Positions 17,472-26,824 of a DNA stretch of 64,000 nucleotides are shown here, piece after piece. Under the pieces are notes generated by a model that saw only the letters and a list, made by a program, of their open reading frames with translations, was not told the origin of the DNA and searched no databases. This stretch comes from Halosaccharopolyspora lacisalsi. Lineage in GTDB: Bacteria > Actinomycetota > Actinomycetes > Mycobacteriales > Pseudonocardiaceae. Where the stretch lies: NCBI RefSeq assembly GCF_014137975.1, contig NZ_JACGWZ010000001.1:1178001-1242000 (forward strand), given 5' to 3'. Position 1 is the stretch's first letter. Each line of letters starts with the position of its first letter. A program made the translations under genes and the position numbers.

Positions 17472-18492
17472 GTACTCCTGAGCCGAGTGAGCTGGAGGCG
17501 GCGCGGCTGTTGCTGGCTCGGATGGGTCTGTCCCCGGAGGATCTGGTGGCCACGCCGGGGGAGAAGCCACCAGCGCCGACCTTCGCTGACTACGTCCCGC
17601 AGGTGGCCGAGGCAGTGTCTGAGGGCACGCGGCGGGTGTATCGTTCCTACTGGAACAAGATCACCACGGTGTGGGGTGCGCGTCGGTTGGATGAGCCGAC
17701 GGCCTCGGAGATCAAGCAGTTGACCGAGCAGGTCCGCACCCAGGTCGTCCAACGCCGCAACGCCCGGGGTGATCGTAGTGCGGCCGAGCACTGCATTGCC
17801 GCCCTGCGGTGCGTCTACAACCACGCGGTGGCCGACGGACTCATCAGCGAGGCTGATAATCCGGCCCGCCGGGTACCCAAACCGCGCCGGCTGCCGTCGA
17901 CGCGGCGCGGCCTGCCGGACGCACGCCTGGCCGAGATCAACCGCGTGGCCGCTGCCACGGGCAACGACCCCGCCTTGGACACGCTGTTGCTGCGGCTGCA
18001 CACCGAAACCGCGTGTCGCCGCGGCGGCGCCCTGGCGCTCACGGCCCGGGATCTGGATCCGGATCAGTGTCTGGTCCTGCTGCGGGAGAAAGGCGACACC
18101 GTCCGGTGACACCCGGTTTCACCGATGTTGATGCGGCACCTGCAGGCCCACGCCGACCAGCGCGGCGCCGCCGCGTCCGGTGGGCCGTTGCTGCGGTATC
18201 GCAGTGGTGAGCCGATCACCCGGCGGCGCTACGACCCCCTCTGGCACCGGCTCGGTCAGCACTTGCCGTGGGTGGCCACCCAGCAGATCAGCACCCACTG
18301 GCTGCGCCACACCACCCTGACCTGGGTCGAGCGCCACTGCGGCTATGCCGTGGCCCGCGCCTACGCCGGACACACCCACACCACCGGCGGGGTGACGGCG
18401 GCACCACCAGCACCTACATCCGCGCCACCCTCCCCGAAATCGCCGCAGCCCTCGACACCCTCACCGGAGAAAACCACCCACTGGCCACATAG
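17468..18492 (+). pseudogene. tyrosine recombinase/integrase, two lesions
   Basis: A site-specific recombinase with SAM-like N-terminal domain (residues about 35-120) and the catalytic Arg in TETACRRGGALALT. An in-frame TGA at 18107-18109 sits where a Trp codon would fit (DTVR*HPVSP). The same frame then continues with the THWLRHTTLTW His-x-x-Arg motif. A frameshift near 18395 separates GHTHTTGG from the tyrosine segment TTSTYIRATLPEIAAAL. It is coupled by overlap to the AbrB-type gene. Both lesions remove the active-site Tyr, so the enzyme is dead. Confidence 0.85.
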
Positions 18493-18663
18493 CTCCTGCC
18501 CACTCGCAGGAAGGACAGTGCCGAGCAGGGCCGGCTTCGCCAGCGCACCCAGCCTGGCGAAGCTGACCCTGGAGTCATCATCGCTCAAGATCGCAATGCT
18601 GACGGTGTCTGCACAGGTGCCAGGCAGCTTCGATGAAGCCATCGGTGGGTCTGTCTGAAATTT

Positions 18664-20298
18664 GGCTCTGGCTCGTTTTCGGTGGTGACGGGGTGGGTGG
18701 TGTTAGCCGAGGAGGATGCGGTGGCGGAGAAGGGGGAAGCCTGCGCGTCCGTACATCTTTCGTTTGATCAGCTTCGTTTTGGTGTTCACTCTTTCTGTTC
18801 GTCCATTATGGATTAACTGGGTGATGGCGGCGTTCATGGCGTGGCGGTCGAGCTCGAGGTCGCGGGTGAAAGCGTGGAGGTGGGGCAGGTTCTCGGCTCG
18901 GGCGTGGTTGATCCAGCGGGTCAGGCGTTCGTTGTTCCCGGGGTCGAGTGTGAGTAGTGCGGCGAAGTCGCCGATGAGGGTGGCGAGCGCAGTCATTTCG
19001 GGGCAGGCGCCGGTCGCGGCTTCGATTCATTCTCGTTGGTGAACGTGGATTTTGTCCGAGTGGGTGAACAGGTAGCGGGCAAGCCGTCTGGGCGAGATCG
19101 CTGGCCGGTCGGTTTCGACGCCTCCTTGCGTGATGTAGCGATACAGCAGGTTCTGGCTTCCGGTGTAGCCGAGTTCGGTGATCTCGTGGAGCAACTGCAG
19201 GACGGTTACGGCTGGCTCTTCCTCGCGGCGGCGGCGCAGGTAGTCGCGGAACGGGTTGACCAGGGTGGGCCGGTACTGCGGATGAGGCGTTCGGGTTGGT
19301 CGATGCGGGCGTAGCTCTTGACCGTGTTCAGCGCCAGGTTCAGCCTGCTGGAGCTCTCGAGCAGTCCGATGCCGCGATCGAGCAGATCTGAACCTGCCGC
19401 CAGCGTTCGCGGGTCGTGGCGGCGCGCTTGCCCTCGCGGGGTGGTGGGCCGGTTTTGCCCCCAGCACGCGCTGTGGGCAACGACCTCTTTGAGGGCGCTT
19501 CGGCGAGGTTGTGCCACAGGTGCCACCGATCGGCGACCTGCACCGCGTCGGGTAGTGCGCGGCGAATGGCTTCGGCGTAGGCACCGGAGCCGTCGCGGCA
19601 GACCACGTGCACGTTGGGGTGTTCGCATAACCAGGCTCCGAGCGTGGTCGCGGTGCGGTCGGCCAGGACGTCGACGCGGTCTCCGGTGACCGCGTCGATG
19701 ATCACGGTGGCGTAGCGCTGTCGCTTGCGCAGGGCGAAATCGTCCACCCCGATCACCGTCGGCACCGGCTGGTCCGGCACCGGCAGACGCAACAGCGCCC
19801 GCAGCGCGGTGTGCCGTGACAACGAGGCATCGAGACCGGTCAGGACTCGAGCCCCGGCGCGCCCGGCCAGTTCTCGCACGACATAGCCCACCTGTGGCAA
19901 GCCGGGTAGTGCGGCGCTGATACCGCTGGGCCACGCCGGTCAGTGGCTCGCGGAAGGTCCGATGCGAGCACTCCAGCGTCGAGCAGAGCATCCGCCGTGC
20001 CCGCGCCCGGACCACGAGGCCGCCCGTCGACCGGCACGTCGGCGACTCGCCGCTCGACATAGCCATGCACCCTCGCCTCGTCTCCGCGGCGCAGCCCGGG
20101 TAGTCCACCGGCCCAGGTGGCGTCGACGCCCGGACAACGATCGTCCCAGCATCATCCTCGACCCCTTGGATGACCAGGGAAGACAATCCGAGAACACCAG
20201 CGTCACAAGTTGATCAACATCGCACCGGCGTCACCATGTCATAACACGCCGTGGTCAACGGTCCGACCCCCCGGAACCACCGAGAACGAGCCAGAGCC
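18664..20298 (-). mobile_element. ISL3-type insertion sequence, inactive
   Basis: About 1.63 kb with near-identical 23-bp terminal inverted repeats (18664-18686 and 20276-20298), each beginning GGCTCTGGCTCGTT and differing at one position. I see no 8-bp target duplication at the flanks. The good ends with a broken transposase suggest recent decay; the element might still be mobilised in trans. Confidence 0.8.
18703..20206 (-). pseudogene. ISL3-family transposase, multiple frameshifts
   Basis: Reading from about 20206 on the minus strand, MTLVFSD shifts frame into SLVIQGVEDDAGTIVVRA. The DDE core follows in another frame: VPTVIGVDDFALRKRQRYATVIID (first Asp), VVCRDGSGAYAEAIRRA (second Asp) and VQVADRWHLWHNL. 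Two further frames carry NPFRDYLRRRREEEPAVTVLQLLHEI and the C-terminal AMNAAITQLIHNGRTERVNTKTKLIKRKMYGRAGF...RHRILL. At least four frame changes occur. Confidence 0.87.
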
Positions 20299-20357
20299 AA
20301 GATCAGGGCAGTCCTCCATCCCGCTTAACGTGGGTGACATCCGAAGGTGGTGTCGGG

Positions 20358-22010
20358 TTAGTTGACGCAGGGGATGCCGCTGGCGGTGATGGCGTCGTCG
20401 CTGGGTTTCGGGGTTGCGGGTGCTTGGGAGTGTGGCCCGTCGAGCTGGAGCGGCTGCGAGGGGCTGAAACTGTCCTCGGCGCCGGGCCCGTCGTAGTCGT
20501 CGGCCAGCAGGACCCGGACTTGACCGTCGGTCAGACCCGGGTCGCGGGTGGTGGGCAGGCCGTCGAGTTCGTCGGCGACGTAGCGGGCGGCCTTGTCGCT
20601 GCCGGGGGCGTAGGTCACGCGTGAGTTGGACCGGGGGTCGGCGTTGCCGGCGGCGGCGACGGACAGGTCGGCCTCGGTCAGATCGTCGGACACGCGGGAG
20701 GCCAGGCCGGTGATGTCGGTGGTGTTGTCCACGGTCACGGTCGCGTCGGTGAGATAAGCAGGTGGGGCCGGCTTCGGGGGGATCCCCTTGTTACCTCGGC
20801 GAATGGTGTCGCGGACCTCGTCGGGGTCGATTTTGATGGCTTCGCCCTCGGGGGTGTTGTAGGCGGGGTTTTCGACCGGGATGGTGTCGAAGGTGATGTT
20901 GCCGCCGGCCAGGCCCTGCATCTGTTGGGCGAAGGTGAGGACGTCCCAGCCCTGGTCCAGCACGATGGAGCGTTGCAGGGAGTCGAACAGCGTGTTGAGT
21001 TTGTTGGGGTTGGCCAGGGTGCCGGTGTCCAGCATGGAGCGGGCCAGTCCGGCCAGGAAGGCCTGTTGGCGCACTACCCGGTCCAGTCCGCCGCGGGGCA
21101 GGCCGTGGCGTTGGCGCACGAAGGCCAGCGCGTCGGACCCGGAGATGGTTTGGCGTCCGGCGGGGAAGTCGGCCCCGGAGTAGGGATCGTCGACGGGGTC
21201 TTTGAGGCAGACTTCGACGCCGCCGACGGCCTTGGTCAGTTTGTAAAAGCCCAGCAGGTTGACTTCGGCGTAGTGGTCGATGCCCACCCCGGTGAGGTCC
21301 TCGACCGTGTCGACCAGGAGTCCACGCCCGGCCTCCGCGGAACGGCGTTCCAACTCCGCTGAGTTAGTGACTCCCTGCTCGCGCAGGTCCTCGGCGGCTT
21401 CGGACTTGGCCCGCCCGAACGTCGAGTTGATCTTGTGCTGGCCGTAGTTGTCGGCCAGTTCGACGTAGGAGTCCCGCGGGATGGAGTAGGCCACCGCCCG
21501 GGAGCGGTCCTTCGGGATGTGCAGCAGGATCAGCGTGTCGGTCAGGCTGGCCTCGTTGTCGCCGGCGCGGAGCTTGTCCAGCACCTCCTGCGGCAACGGG
21601 TTGCCCTGGGCGTCGGTGCGGCTGTCCTTGCCGACCAGCAGGATGTCGGTGGAGCTGTCTGCTCCGGGCCCGGCGGTGACGTCGCTGGTCGACAAACCAC
21701 TGCCCAGGTCCCGCAGGCTCGTCCACGCATAGCCGGTGACCACCAGCACCACCGTCGAGACCAGCGCCACCAGTGTCCGCGCCCCGGCGCGCCAGCGTCT
21801 CCGGCCGCTACCAGTCGCGGCCCGAGTTCGTGGTCCAGAGCGAGAGCGCTGGCCCTGTTTCGGGATCGGCCTCGTACGCTCGGTCTCCGCCTGGGAAAAG
21901 AGGTCCCCCCGCAGCGAGCCGGCCCACCGGTCCGACCTGGTGGGGTGTCCCCGCCGAGGGGGCGACGACCGGGACCGCCGGCGCGGAGCGGGGTCCTGAC
22001 CACGGGCCAC
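20358..22010 (-). CDS. LytR-CpsA-Psr family glycopolymer transferase
   Basis: A membrane-anchored enzyme that attaches secondary wall polymers such as arabinogalactan or teichoic-type glycans to peptidoglycan on the outer face. I start it at GTG 22010, which has GGAGG at a good distance; ATGs at 22049 and 22094 lack one. About 550 residues: a basic Pro/Arg-rich cytoplasmic tail, one membrane helix (TLVALVSTVVLVVTGYAW), then the LCP domain. LCP motifs include DILLVGKDSRTDAQGN, TDTLILLHIP, AYSIPRDSYVEL, the Arg-rich VRQRHGLPRGGLDRVVRQQAFL, and LDTGTLANPNKLN. A LytR_C domain (TVTVDNTTDITGLASRVSDDL) ends the protein. Probably housekeeping, unlike its IS neighbour. Confidence 0.92.
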   Translation of the reverse strand: MARGQDPAPRRRSRSSPPRRGHPTRSDRWAGSLRGDLFSQAETERTRPIPKQGQRSRSGPRTRAATGSGRRRWRAGARTLVALVSTVVLVVTGYAWTSLRDLGSGLSTSDVTAGPGADSSTDILLVGKDSRTDAQGNPLPQEVLDKLRAGDNEASLTDTLILLHIPKDRSRAVAYSIPRDSYVELADNYGQHKINSTFGRAKSEAAEDLREQGVTNSAELERRSAEAGRGLLVDTVEDLTGVGIDHYAEVNLLGFYKLTKAVGGVEVCLKDPVDDPYSGADFPAGRQTISGSDALAFVRQRHGLPRGGLDRVVRQQAFLAGLARSMLDTGTLANPNKLNTLFDSLQRSIVLDQGWDVLTFAQQMQGLAGGNITFDTIPVENPAYNTPEGEAIKIDPDEVRDTIRRGNKGIPPKPAPPAYLTDATVTVDNTTDITGLASRVSDDLTEADLSVAAAGNADPRSNSRVTYAPGSDKAARYVADELDGLPTTRDPGLTDGQVRVLLADDYDGPGAEDSFSPSQPLQLDGPHSQAPATPKPSDDAITASGIPCVN

Positions 22011-22184
22011 GGCGTTCTCCTCCCGTTGCGACGGCCGGTGTCTCCTCATGGCGGGTGGCCCGCCCGACGGCCAGGCTACCGAACCGCGCCTCATCCCGAG
22101 GACCGCCTCGATCCGCTCCCTCGAGGCGATCCTCGGCAGAATCGGCTGTGTTGAGCGTGGTGCAGGTGTGTCGATGGAGGGTTT

Positions 22185-23234
22185 TCAGCCGCGCGTGTCG
22201 GTGATGGTGCGTTGGGTGGCGTCGCGGATGTCGCCGACGAGTTCTTCCAGCACGTCTTCGAGGGTGATGACGCCGAGGACCGTGCCCTCCTCGGCGACGA
22301 CCTGGGCCAGGTGGGCGCTGTGCTGGCGCATGTGAGACAGCGCCTGGTGGAGTGGAGTGGTCGCGGAGAACGTGGGAAGCGGGCGCAGCCGTGCCGACGG
22401 GATCGGTTGGTGGGGTTGGGTGTGTTCGTCGTCGAGGACGTCTTTGAGGTGCAGGTAGCCGAGCAGCCCGCCGGCGTCGGTGGCGATGGGAAAGCGGGAG
22501 AAGCCGGTGCGGGTCGCGGAGCCCTCGACCTCGGCGGCAGTGGTGTGTTCGGGCACGGTGGCCAGCTGCTCCAGGGGGAGCAGGACCGAGCGCACGGTGC
22601 GTTCCGGCAGGGACAGCGCTCCGGTGATCAGTTGGTGCTCGGTGGGGGCCAGCAGGCCCTCCTGGCGGGACTCGGCCACCAGCGCGGCGACCTCGTCGCG
22701 GGTGTAGGTGGAGCTCACCTCGTCCTGGGGGGTGATCCGGCACAGCCGCACGATGCCGTTGGCGGTGGCGTTGAGCACGAGCATCGCCGGTTTGAGCAGG
22801 CGCACGATGCCGTACAGCACGGGCCCGAGCGCCAAGGCGACACGGTCCGGGCCGGCCAGGGCGAGGTTCTTGGGCACCATCTCGCCCAGCACCATGTGGA
22901 AGTAGACCACGATCGCCAGGGCCAGGATGAAGGCGAGGGGATGCAGCAGTCCCGCGGGGACGCCCAGGGCGGCGAAGGGCACTTCCAGCCAGTGGGCCAG
23001 CAGGGGTTCGGCCACCGCGCCCAGCCCCAGTGAGCACAGTGTGATGCCCAGCTGGGCGCAGGCCATCATCAACGAAACCTGCTCCATCGCGCGCAGCGTG
23101 ACCCGGGCGCGCTGCGATCCGGCCTCGGCGCGGGGCTCGAGCTGGGTGCGTCGGGCCGAGACCAGGGCGAACTCGGCGCCGACGAAGAACGCGTTGCCCG
23201 CCAGCAGCCCGAGCGCGATCAGCAACTGGATCAT
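22185..23234 (-). CDS. CNNM/CBS-domain membrane protein ('hemolysin family')
   Basis: A CNNM-type transporter-like protein, probably handling Mg2+ or Co2+. 349 residues: an N-terminal CNNM domain with about three helices (MIQLLIALGLLAGNAFFVGAEFALV; ITLCSLGLGAVAEP; LAFILALAIVVYFHMVLGEMVPKNLAL). Two CBS motifs follow, at about 205-330 (RTVRSVLLPLEQL and VVAEEGTVLGVITLEDVLEELVGDI). It lacks the C-terminal CorC_HlyC domain that its neighbour has. Its ATG overlaps the TGA of the preceding gene (ATGA), so the pair is one translationally coupled unit and may form a heteromer. Confidence 0.9.
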   Translation of the reverse strand: MIQLLIALGLLAGNAFFVGAEFALVSARRTQLEPRAEAGSQRARVTLRAMEQVSLMMACAQLGITLCSLGLGAVAEPLLAHWLEVPFAALGVPAGLLHPLAFILALAIVVYFHMVLGEMVPKNLALAGPDRVALALGPVLYGIVRLLKPAMLVLNATANGIVRLCRITPQDEVSSTYTRDEVAALVAESRQEGLLAPTEHQLITGALSLPERTVRSVLLPLEQLATVPEHTTAAEVEGSATRTGFSRFPIATDAGGLLGYLHLKDVLDDEHTQPHQPIPSARLRPLPTFSATTPLHQALSHMRQHSAHLAQVVAEEGTVLGVITLEDVLEELVGDIRDATQRTITDTRG

Positions 23235-24574
23235 CCGGCCTGCTCCCCGGTCTCGGCGTCCGGGGCGTTGTGCCCGACTGTGCGCAGGTCGAGGCGATCG
23301 ATCCGGAAGCCGTCCAGGTGCTGCACCGTCACCGACACGGTGCGGTCCTCGGCGCGGATGTCGATCCGGTCGCCTGCGACCGGCAGGCGCTGCAGCTGGT
23401 AGTTGACCAGACCACCGAGGGTGTCGTATTCGGCGTGTTCGGGCAGCGCGATTCCGGTGATCTCAGCCACCTCGTCGGGACGCAGCAGCCCGGACAACCG
23501 CCAGGTCCCATCGGGAAGGCGCCGCGCCCGGGTGCTCGCCCGGTCGTGCTCGTCGCTGATCTCGCCGACGATCTCCTCGACGAGGTCTTCCAGGGTCACC
23601 ACTCCGGCGGTGCCGCCGTACTCGTCAACCACGATCGCCAGCTGCAGCCCGCGCCGCCGCAGCAGGCTCAATAGGCCGTCCAGGTCGCGGGACTCGGGCA
23701 CCGAGACCGCCGGGATCATCACCGTGCGCACCGGCTGGTGCTGCCGCTGCTCGATCGGGACGGCCACCGCGTGCTTGAGATGCACCAGTCCCACCGGGTC
23801 GTCGGCTCCCTGACCGAACACGGGAAAGCGGGAGTGGCCGGTGCGGCGCGCCAGCGCCACCACCTCGTCCACCGACGCCTCAGGGGGCACCGCCCACAGC
23901 CGTCGCCGCGGGGTCATCACCTCCCCGGCCGTTTTCGCGCCGAACTCCAGCGACCGGACCACCAGCCGCGCCGTCGGGGTATCCAGCGTGCCGTGTTCTC
24001 CGGAGCGCCGCACCGAGGAAGCCAGCTCCCGCGGGGACCGGGCCGAGGCCAACACCTCCTGCGGCTGCACCCCCAGTCCGCGCAGCACCCGGTTCGCCGA
24101 ACCGTTCAGTACCAGGATCAACGGCCGCGTCAGGGTCGTGAACCCCCGCTGCGCGCCGGCCACGAGTTTGACCACCCCCAGCGGAAGCGCGATCGCCAGG
24201 TTCTTCGGCACGAGCTCGCCCAGCACCATCTGAAAAACCGTGGCCGCCACGAACGCCACGGTGAACGCCACCGGCGTCGCGGCCGCACCCAACCCGAACA
24301 GCTGCAACGGGCCGCGCAGCAGCACCCCCAACGACGGTTCCGCGACATAGCCCACGAGCAAACTCGTGACCGTGATCCCCAGCTGAGCTCCCGACAGCTG
24401 CGTCGACAACGACCGCAGCGCCGCCAACACGCTCCGCAGACGGCGATCCCCGCGCTCGGCGCCGCGCTCCACCGTGGCCCGATCCACCGTCACCAGACTG
24501 AACTCGGCGGCGACGAACACCGCATTCGCCGCCACCAGCGCCACCACGGCCACCAGCAGGACCCACTCGATCAC
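23231..24574 (-). CDS. CNNM/CBS/CorC-domain membrane protein ('hemolysin family')
   Basis: First gene of a two-gene operon. 447 residues with the CNNM transmembrane domain (VEWVLLVAVVALVAANAVFVAAEFSLV near the start; VFQMVLGELVPKNLAIA at about 115) and a CBS pair. The CBS part includes VMTPRRRLWAVPPEASVDEVVALARRTGHSRFPVF and AIVVDEYGGTAGVVTLEDLVEEIVGEI. A C-terminal CorC_HlyC domain (GTWRLSGLLRPDEVAEITG...YDTLGGLVNYQLQRLP) is present. These proteins are associated with divalent cation homeostasis; the name hemolysin is historical. Confidence 0.92.
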   Translation of the reverse strand: MIEWVLLVAVVALVAANAVFVAAEFSLVTVDRATVERGAERGDRRLRSVLAALRSLSTQLSGAQLGITVTSLLVGYVAEPSLGVLLRGPLQLFGLGAAATPVAFTVAFVAATVFQMVLGELVPKNLAIALPLGVVKLVAGAQRGFTTLTRPLILVLNGSANRVLRGLGVQPQEVLASARSPRELASSVRRSGEHGTLDTPTARLVVRSLEFGAKTAGEVMTPRRRLWAVPPEASVDEVVALARRTGHSRFPVFGQGADDPVGLVHLKHAVAVPIEQRQHQPVRTVMIPAVSVPESRDLDGLLSLLRRRGLQLAIVVDEYGGTAGVVTLEDLVEEIVGEISDEHDRASTRARRLPDGTWRLSGLLRPDEVAEITGIALPEHAEYDTLGGLVNYQLQRLPVAGDRIDIRAEDRTVSVTVQHLDGFRIDRLDLRTVGHNAPDAETGEQAG

Positions 24575-24999
24575 ATCACACCCCTCGCCCTTGCCCGGAC
24601 CACGGCGTGATCTCGACCGTCGGGAAAGCTTTTGCCCCGGTCACGAACGGCGTTGACCCACAGTAAGCCATCACCGCCGACGGCACCCGCCGTCGACGCC
24701 AGCGCACACACCCTCGCTTGTCGGCACCGCCCCGTAGCCCCATCAACGTTCCGGGAAACTATGCACATCCCCGTGACGACCTGGTCGTGCCCGTGCCAGG
24801 GCCCAAGGTGGGAACTGCCGGGCAGGTGAGCGCTGCCCCACACGGGCTAACGCGCTCGTCACCCTGGGGTTTCCGGTCACATCGCGGCAGCGCGTCCACC
24901 GTGTTCCAGAAAGATCAATACTGTGGTGGGGCGGCTACCGGTGGTGATAGGAACTTCCCACGGGTTCTGCCCGACAGACACCCCGCCGAGAGGCGCAGC
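24575..24999. other. no gene recognised
   Basis: Upstream region of the CNNM operon and of a small protein gene. I see no further coding frame with family features. The sequence is less GC-rich around 24900-24950, so promoters may lie here. Confidence 0.4.
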
Positions 25000-25182
25000 A
25001 TGGGCGACATCGCCGGCAAACTGGACAAGTCCTACGAAAGTATGGGCCTGAGCGACCTCGCCGAGACCCCGGTCGCAGCACTGCAAGGAGTCAGCGACAC
25101 CGACGTGCAGCACCTCACCGACGCCTTCGGCATCCACACGATCTGGGGCCTGGGGACCAACTCCTACTGCCGGTGGGCCTAG
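25000..25182 (+). CDS. small helix-hairpin-helix-like protein
   Basis: A 60-residue protein, MGDIAGKLDKSYESMGLSDL then ETPVAALQGVSDTDVQHLTDAFGIHTIWGLGTNSYCRWA. The pattern 'ALxGVSxxDxxHLxxAFGIxTIxxLGTNxYxRWA' resembles one half of a helix-hairpin-helix module and small actinobacterial proteins of that kind. No enzymatic residues are visible. AGAGGCGC precedes the ATG, so the ribosome binding site is weak. A strong terminator follows at 25219. Confidence 0.6.
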   Translation: MGDIAGKLDKSYESMGLSDLAETPVAALQGVSDTDVQHLTDAFGIHTIWGLGTNSYCRWA

Positions 25183-25218
25183 TCGATCGTGGGCCTGGTC
25201 GACTAACAGGCGCACAGC

Positions 25219-25260
25219 ACGCGGGGCGCGGCCCGGCACAGGCCGGGCCGCGCCCCGCGT
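25219..25260 (+). terminator. strong GC-rich terminator hairpin
   Basis: Perfect 18-bp stem (ACGCGGGGCGCGGCCCGG and its complement) with loop CACAGG, 36 nt after the small gene. There is no T tract. Confidence 0.65.
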
Positions 25261-25469
25261 GAGCTGCCAGCACATTAGAGGCGGGCAAACACCAGCCCTC
25301 TCAGATGGCTGTCCCCGGGAGGGCAGCACTGTCCGTACCGAACAGAGCCACCAGGCTCTGCGGAGGGAAACGAGTACCGCCTGTAGGAGTAGTTCCCCAC
25401 TTGCGGTTACAGCTGTCGCCGTAGCTGGACGGAGTTGCAGGGTTGGGTCGCTGCAGTGCAAACGCGTGC

Positions 25470-25690
25470 TACTACGCGATTCCCCTTGTTGTTCGTCGGT
25501 TCCGACGAGTAGCACGGGACACGGGGCGTCCTGGAGGAACTGAGTGACCACGGAGCCCACCGTCATGCCGGTGACCGGGCCTTTGTGTTTGCCGCCGAAT
25601 ACCAGTAGATGAGCCTCTCGTGCCTGCTCGAGCAGGGCCGTAGCGGGTTCCCCGCGTTCTCGGTGATGCGGTCACGAGGTCGTAGAGTGG
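25470..25690 (-). pseudogene. universal stress protein, C-terminal remnant
   Basis: Minus-strand fragment ATALLEQAREAHLLVFGGKH followed by KGPVTGMTVGSVVTQFLQDAPCPVLLVGTDEQQG. This is the UspA C-terminus: the strand with the G-x-x-G-x(9)-G-S/T nucleotide-binding loop and the closing 'CPVLLV'. The N-terminal two thirds are absent and the frame runs on past the normal end. Confidence 0.75.
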
Positions 25691-25757
25691 ATGTTGTCCC
25701 CATTCGTCCGATTTCTTCGAAGCAGGCCCGGACCGTGCCGGAGCAGGAGGACCCGCC

Positions 25758-26009
25758 ATGATCGGATTCATCATCGCCGGCCTGGTCGTCGGTGCCTTGG
25801 CTCGCTCACTCAAGCCCGGCAAGCAGAATCTCGGCATCCTGGTCACGTTGCTGCTGGGTCTGGCCGGTTCGGTGGTCGGCGGTGTGATCTCGAATCTGCT
25901 CGGCACCGGCAGCATCTTCGAACTCAACGTGATCGGATTCCTGGTGGCTATCGTCGCCGCGGTGGCATTGGTCGGGACCGCCGAGAAACTCGCCGCGCGC
26001 CGCAAGTAA
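25758..26009 (+). CDS. GlsB/YeaQ/YmgE-family membrane protein
   Basis: A small stress-associated membrane protein of the transglycosylase-associated (GlsB/YeaQ/YmgE) family. 83 residues with three hydrophobic helices: MIGFIIAGLVVGALARSLKP, LGILVTLLLGLAGSVVGGVI, and ELNVIGFLVAIVAAVALVG, then a basic tail (AARRK). AGGAGG lies 6 nt before the ATG. Length and helix layout match the family. Members are induced by stress in many bacteria, but the molecular role is unclear. Confidence 0.9.
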   Translation: MIGFIIAGLVVGALARSLKPGKQNLGILVTLLLGLAGSVVGGVISNLLGTGSIFELNVIGFLVAIVAAVALVGTAEKLAARRK

Positions 26010-26071
26010 CGACAGCTCCGCTGAAGGGGCGCAACGGCAGCTTTCGGTGAGGCCGTGCCCACGGTGCCCGA

Positions 26072-26755
26072 GTGTTTCTGTTGCTGTGGCCAGGCTTGCC
26101 TGCGTATCGGTTCCGCCACCTCGTCCCGCGGCCCGGTGGTATCCGCTCCTCCGTCTCGTTGGGGGCCGGTGGTGGTACGGCAGGCACGAGCTGTTGCAGT
26201 GTCACAGCGAGCCCACCAGCGAGGTCGCCCCTATCCAACGTTGACGGCCAGAACGGCGAGATCTCCGTCCAGGCTTCGAGGAGTGCGCTGTCCCAGGGTC
26301 AGGCCAAGGTCTACACCGTGGACGCTGAGGGCACTACATCCACGTCGGTGACCATTCCTGTCGGCGGGGACTACAGCCTGGTCAGCAATCTCACGGTTCT
26401 CTTCAACGAGAGCGGGGACATCGTCCAGTACGGTGAGACGCTCATCAGTGAGAACGACGCCGGAAACTTCAACATCACGAGTTACACGGACGGCGTTCTC
26501 GTGAACAGCAACGACACTGATCAGCCGTACACGACAGACGCCCAGCTGCAGCAGGATACGGACAGCGGACCTGTCAGTTCTGAAGGGATGGCTGCGATGG
26601 GCGCCGGGGGCACGGCCGCCTGCGTCGCGGCAGTACTTGGCGTAAGTGGCGTCACCGCGTACCTCATCGTGGGTGCCTGCACAGGTGCGTGCGCGGTTCC
26701 CGGAGTGGGGACGCGGTACTGGTGTCCCTCGACGTCGGTCTCGGACGGCAGATAG
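26072..26755 (+). pseudogene. unknown protein with hydrophobic Cys-containing C-terminus, damaged ends
   Basis: The middle of this frame is clearly protein-like from about 26238: VDGQNGEISVQASRSALSQG, then QAKVYTVDAEG, NLTVLFNESGDIVQYGETLISENDAGNFNITSYTDGVLVNSN. A hydrophobic Gly/Ala/Cys segment follows (GMAAMGAGGTAACVAAVLGV, then VTAYLIVGACTGACAVPGVG). The C-terminal Cys spacing resembles small exported actinobacterial proteins with a Cys-rich hydrophobic tail. The N-terminal part (before 26238) is not protein-like. The end, GTRYWCPSTSVSDGR, looks frameshifted. Function unknown. Confidence 0.5.
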
Positions 26756-26770
26756 TCCGGACCGCTCCCA

Positions 26771-26824
26771 CGAAGGTCGTGACCGACGCCAAGAGGTCCC
26801 ATCGAGCGTCGGTCACGACCTTCG
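26771..26824. repeat. 19-bp perfect inverted repeat
   Basis: CGAAGGTCGTGACCGACGC (26771-26789) and its exact complement (26806-26824) are separated by 16 nt, just after the damaged gene ending at 26755. It could be a terminator or a dispersed palindromic element. Confidence 0.6.
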
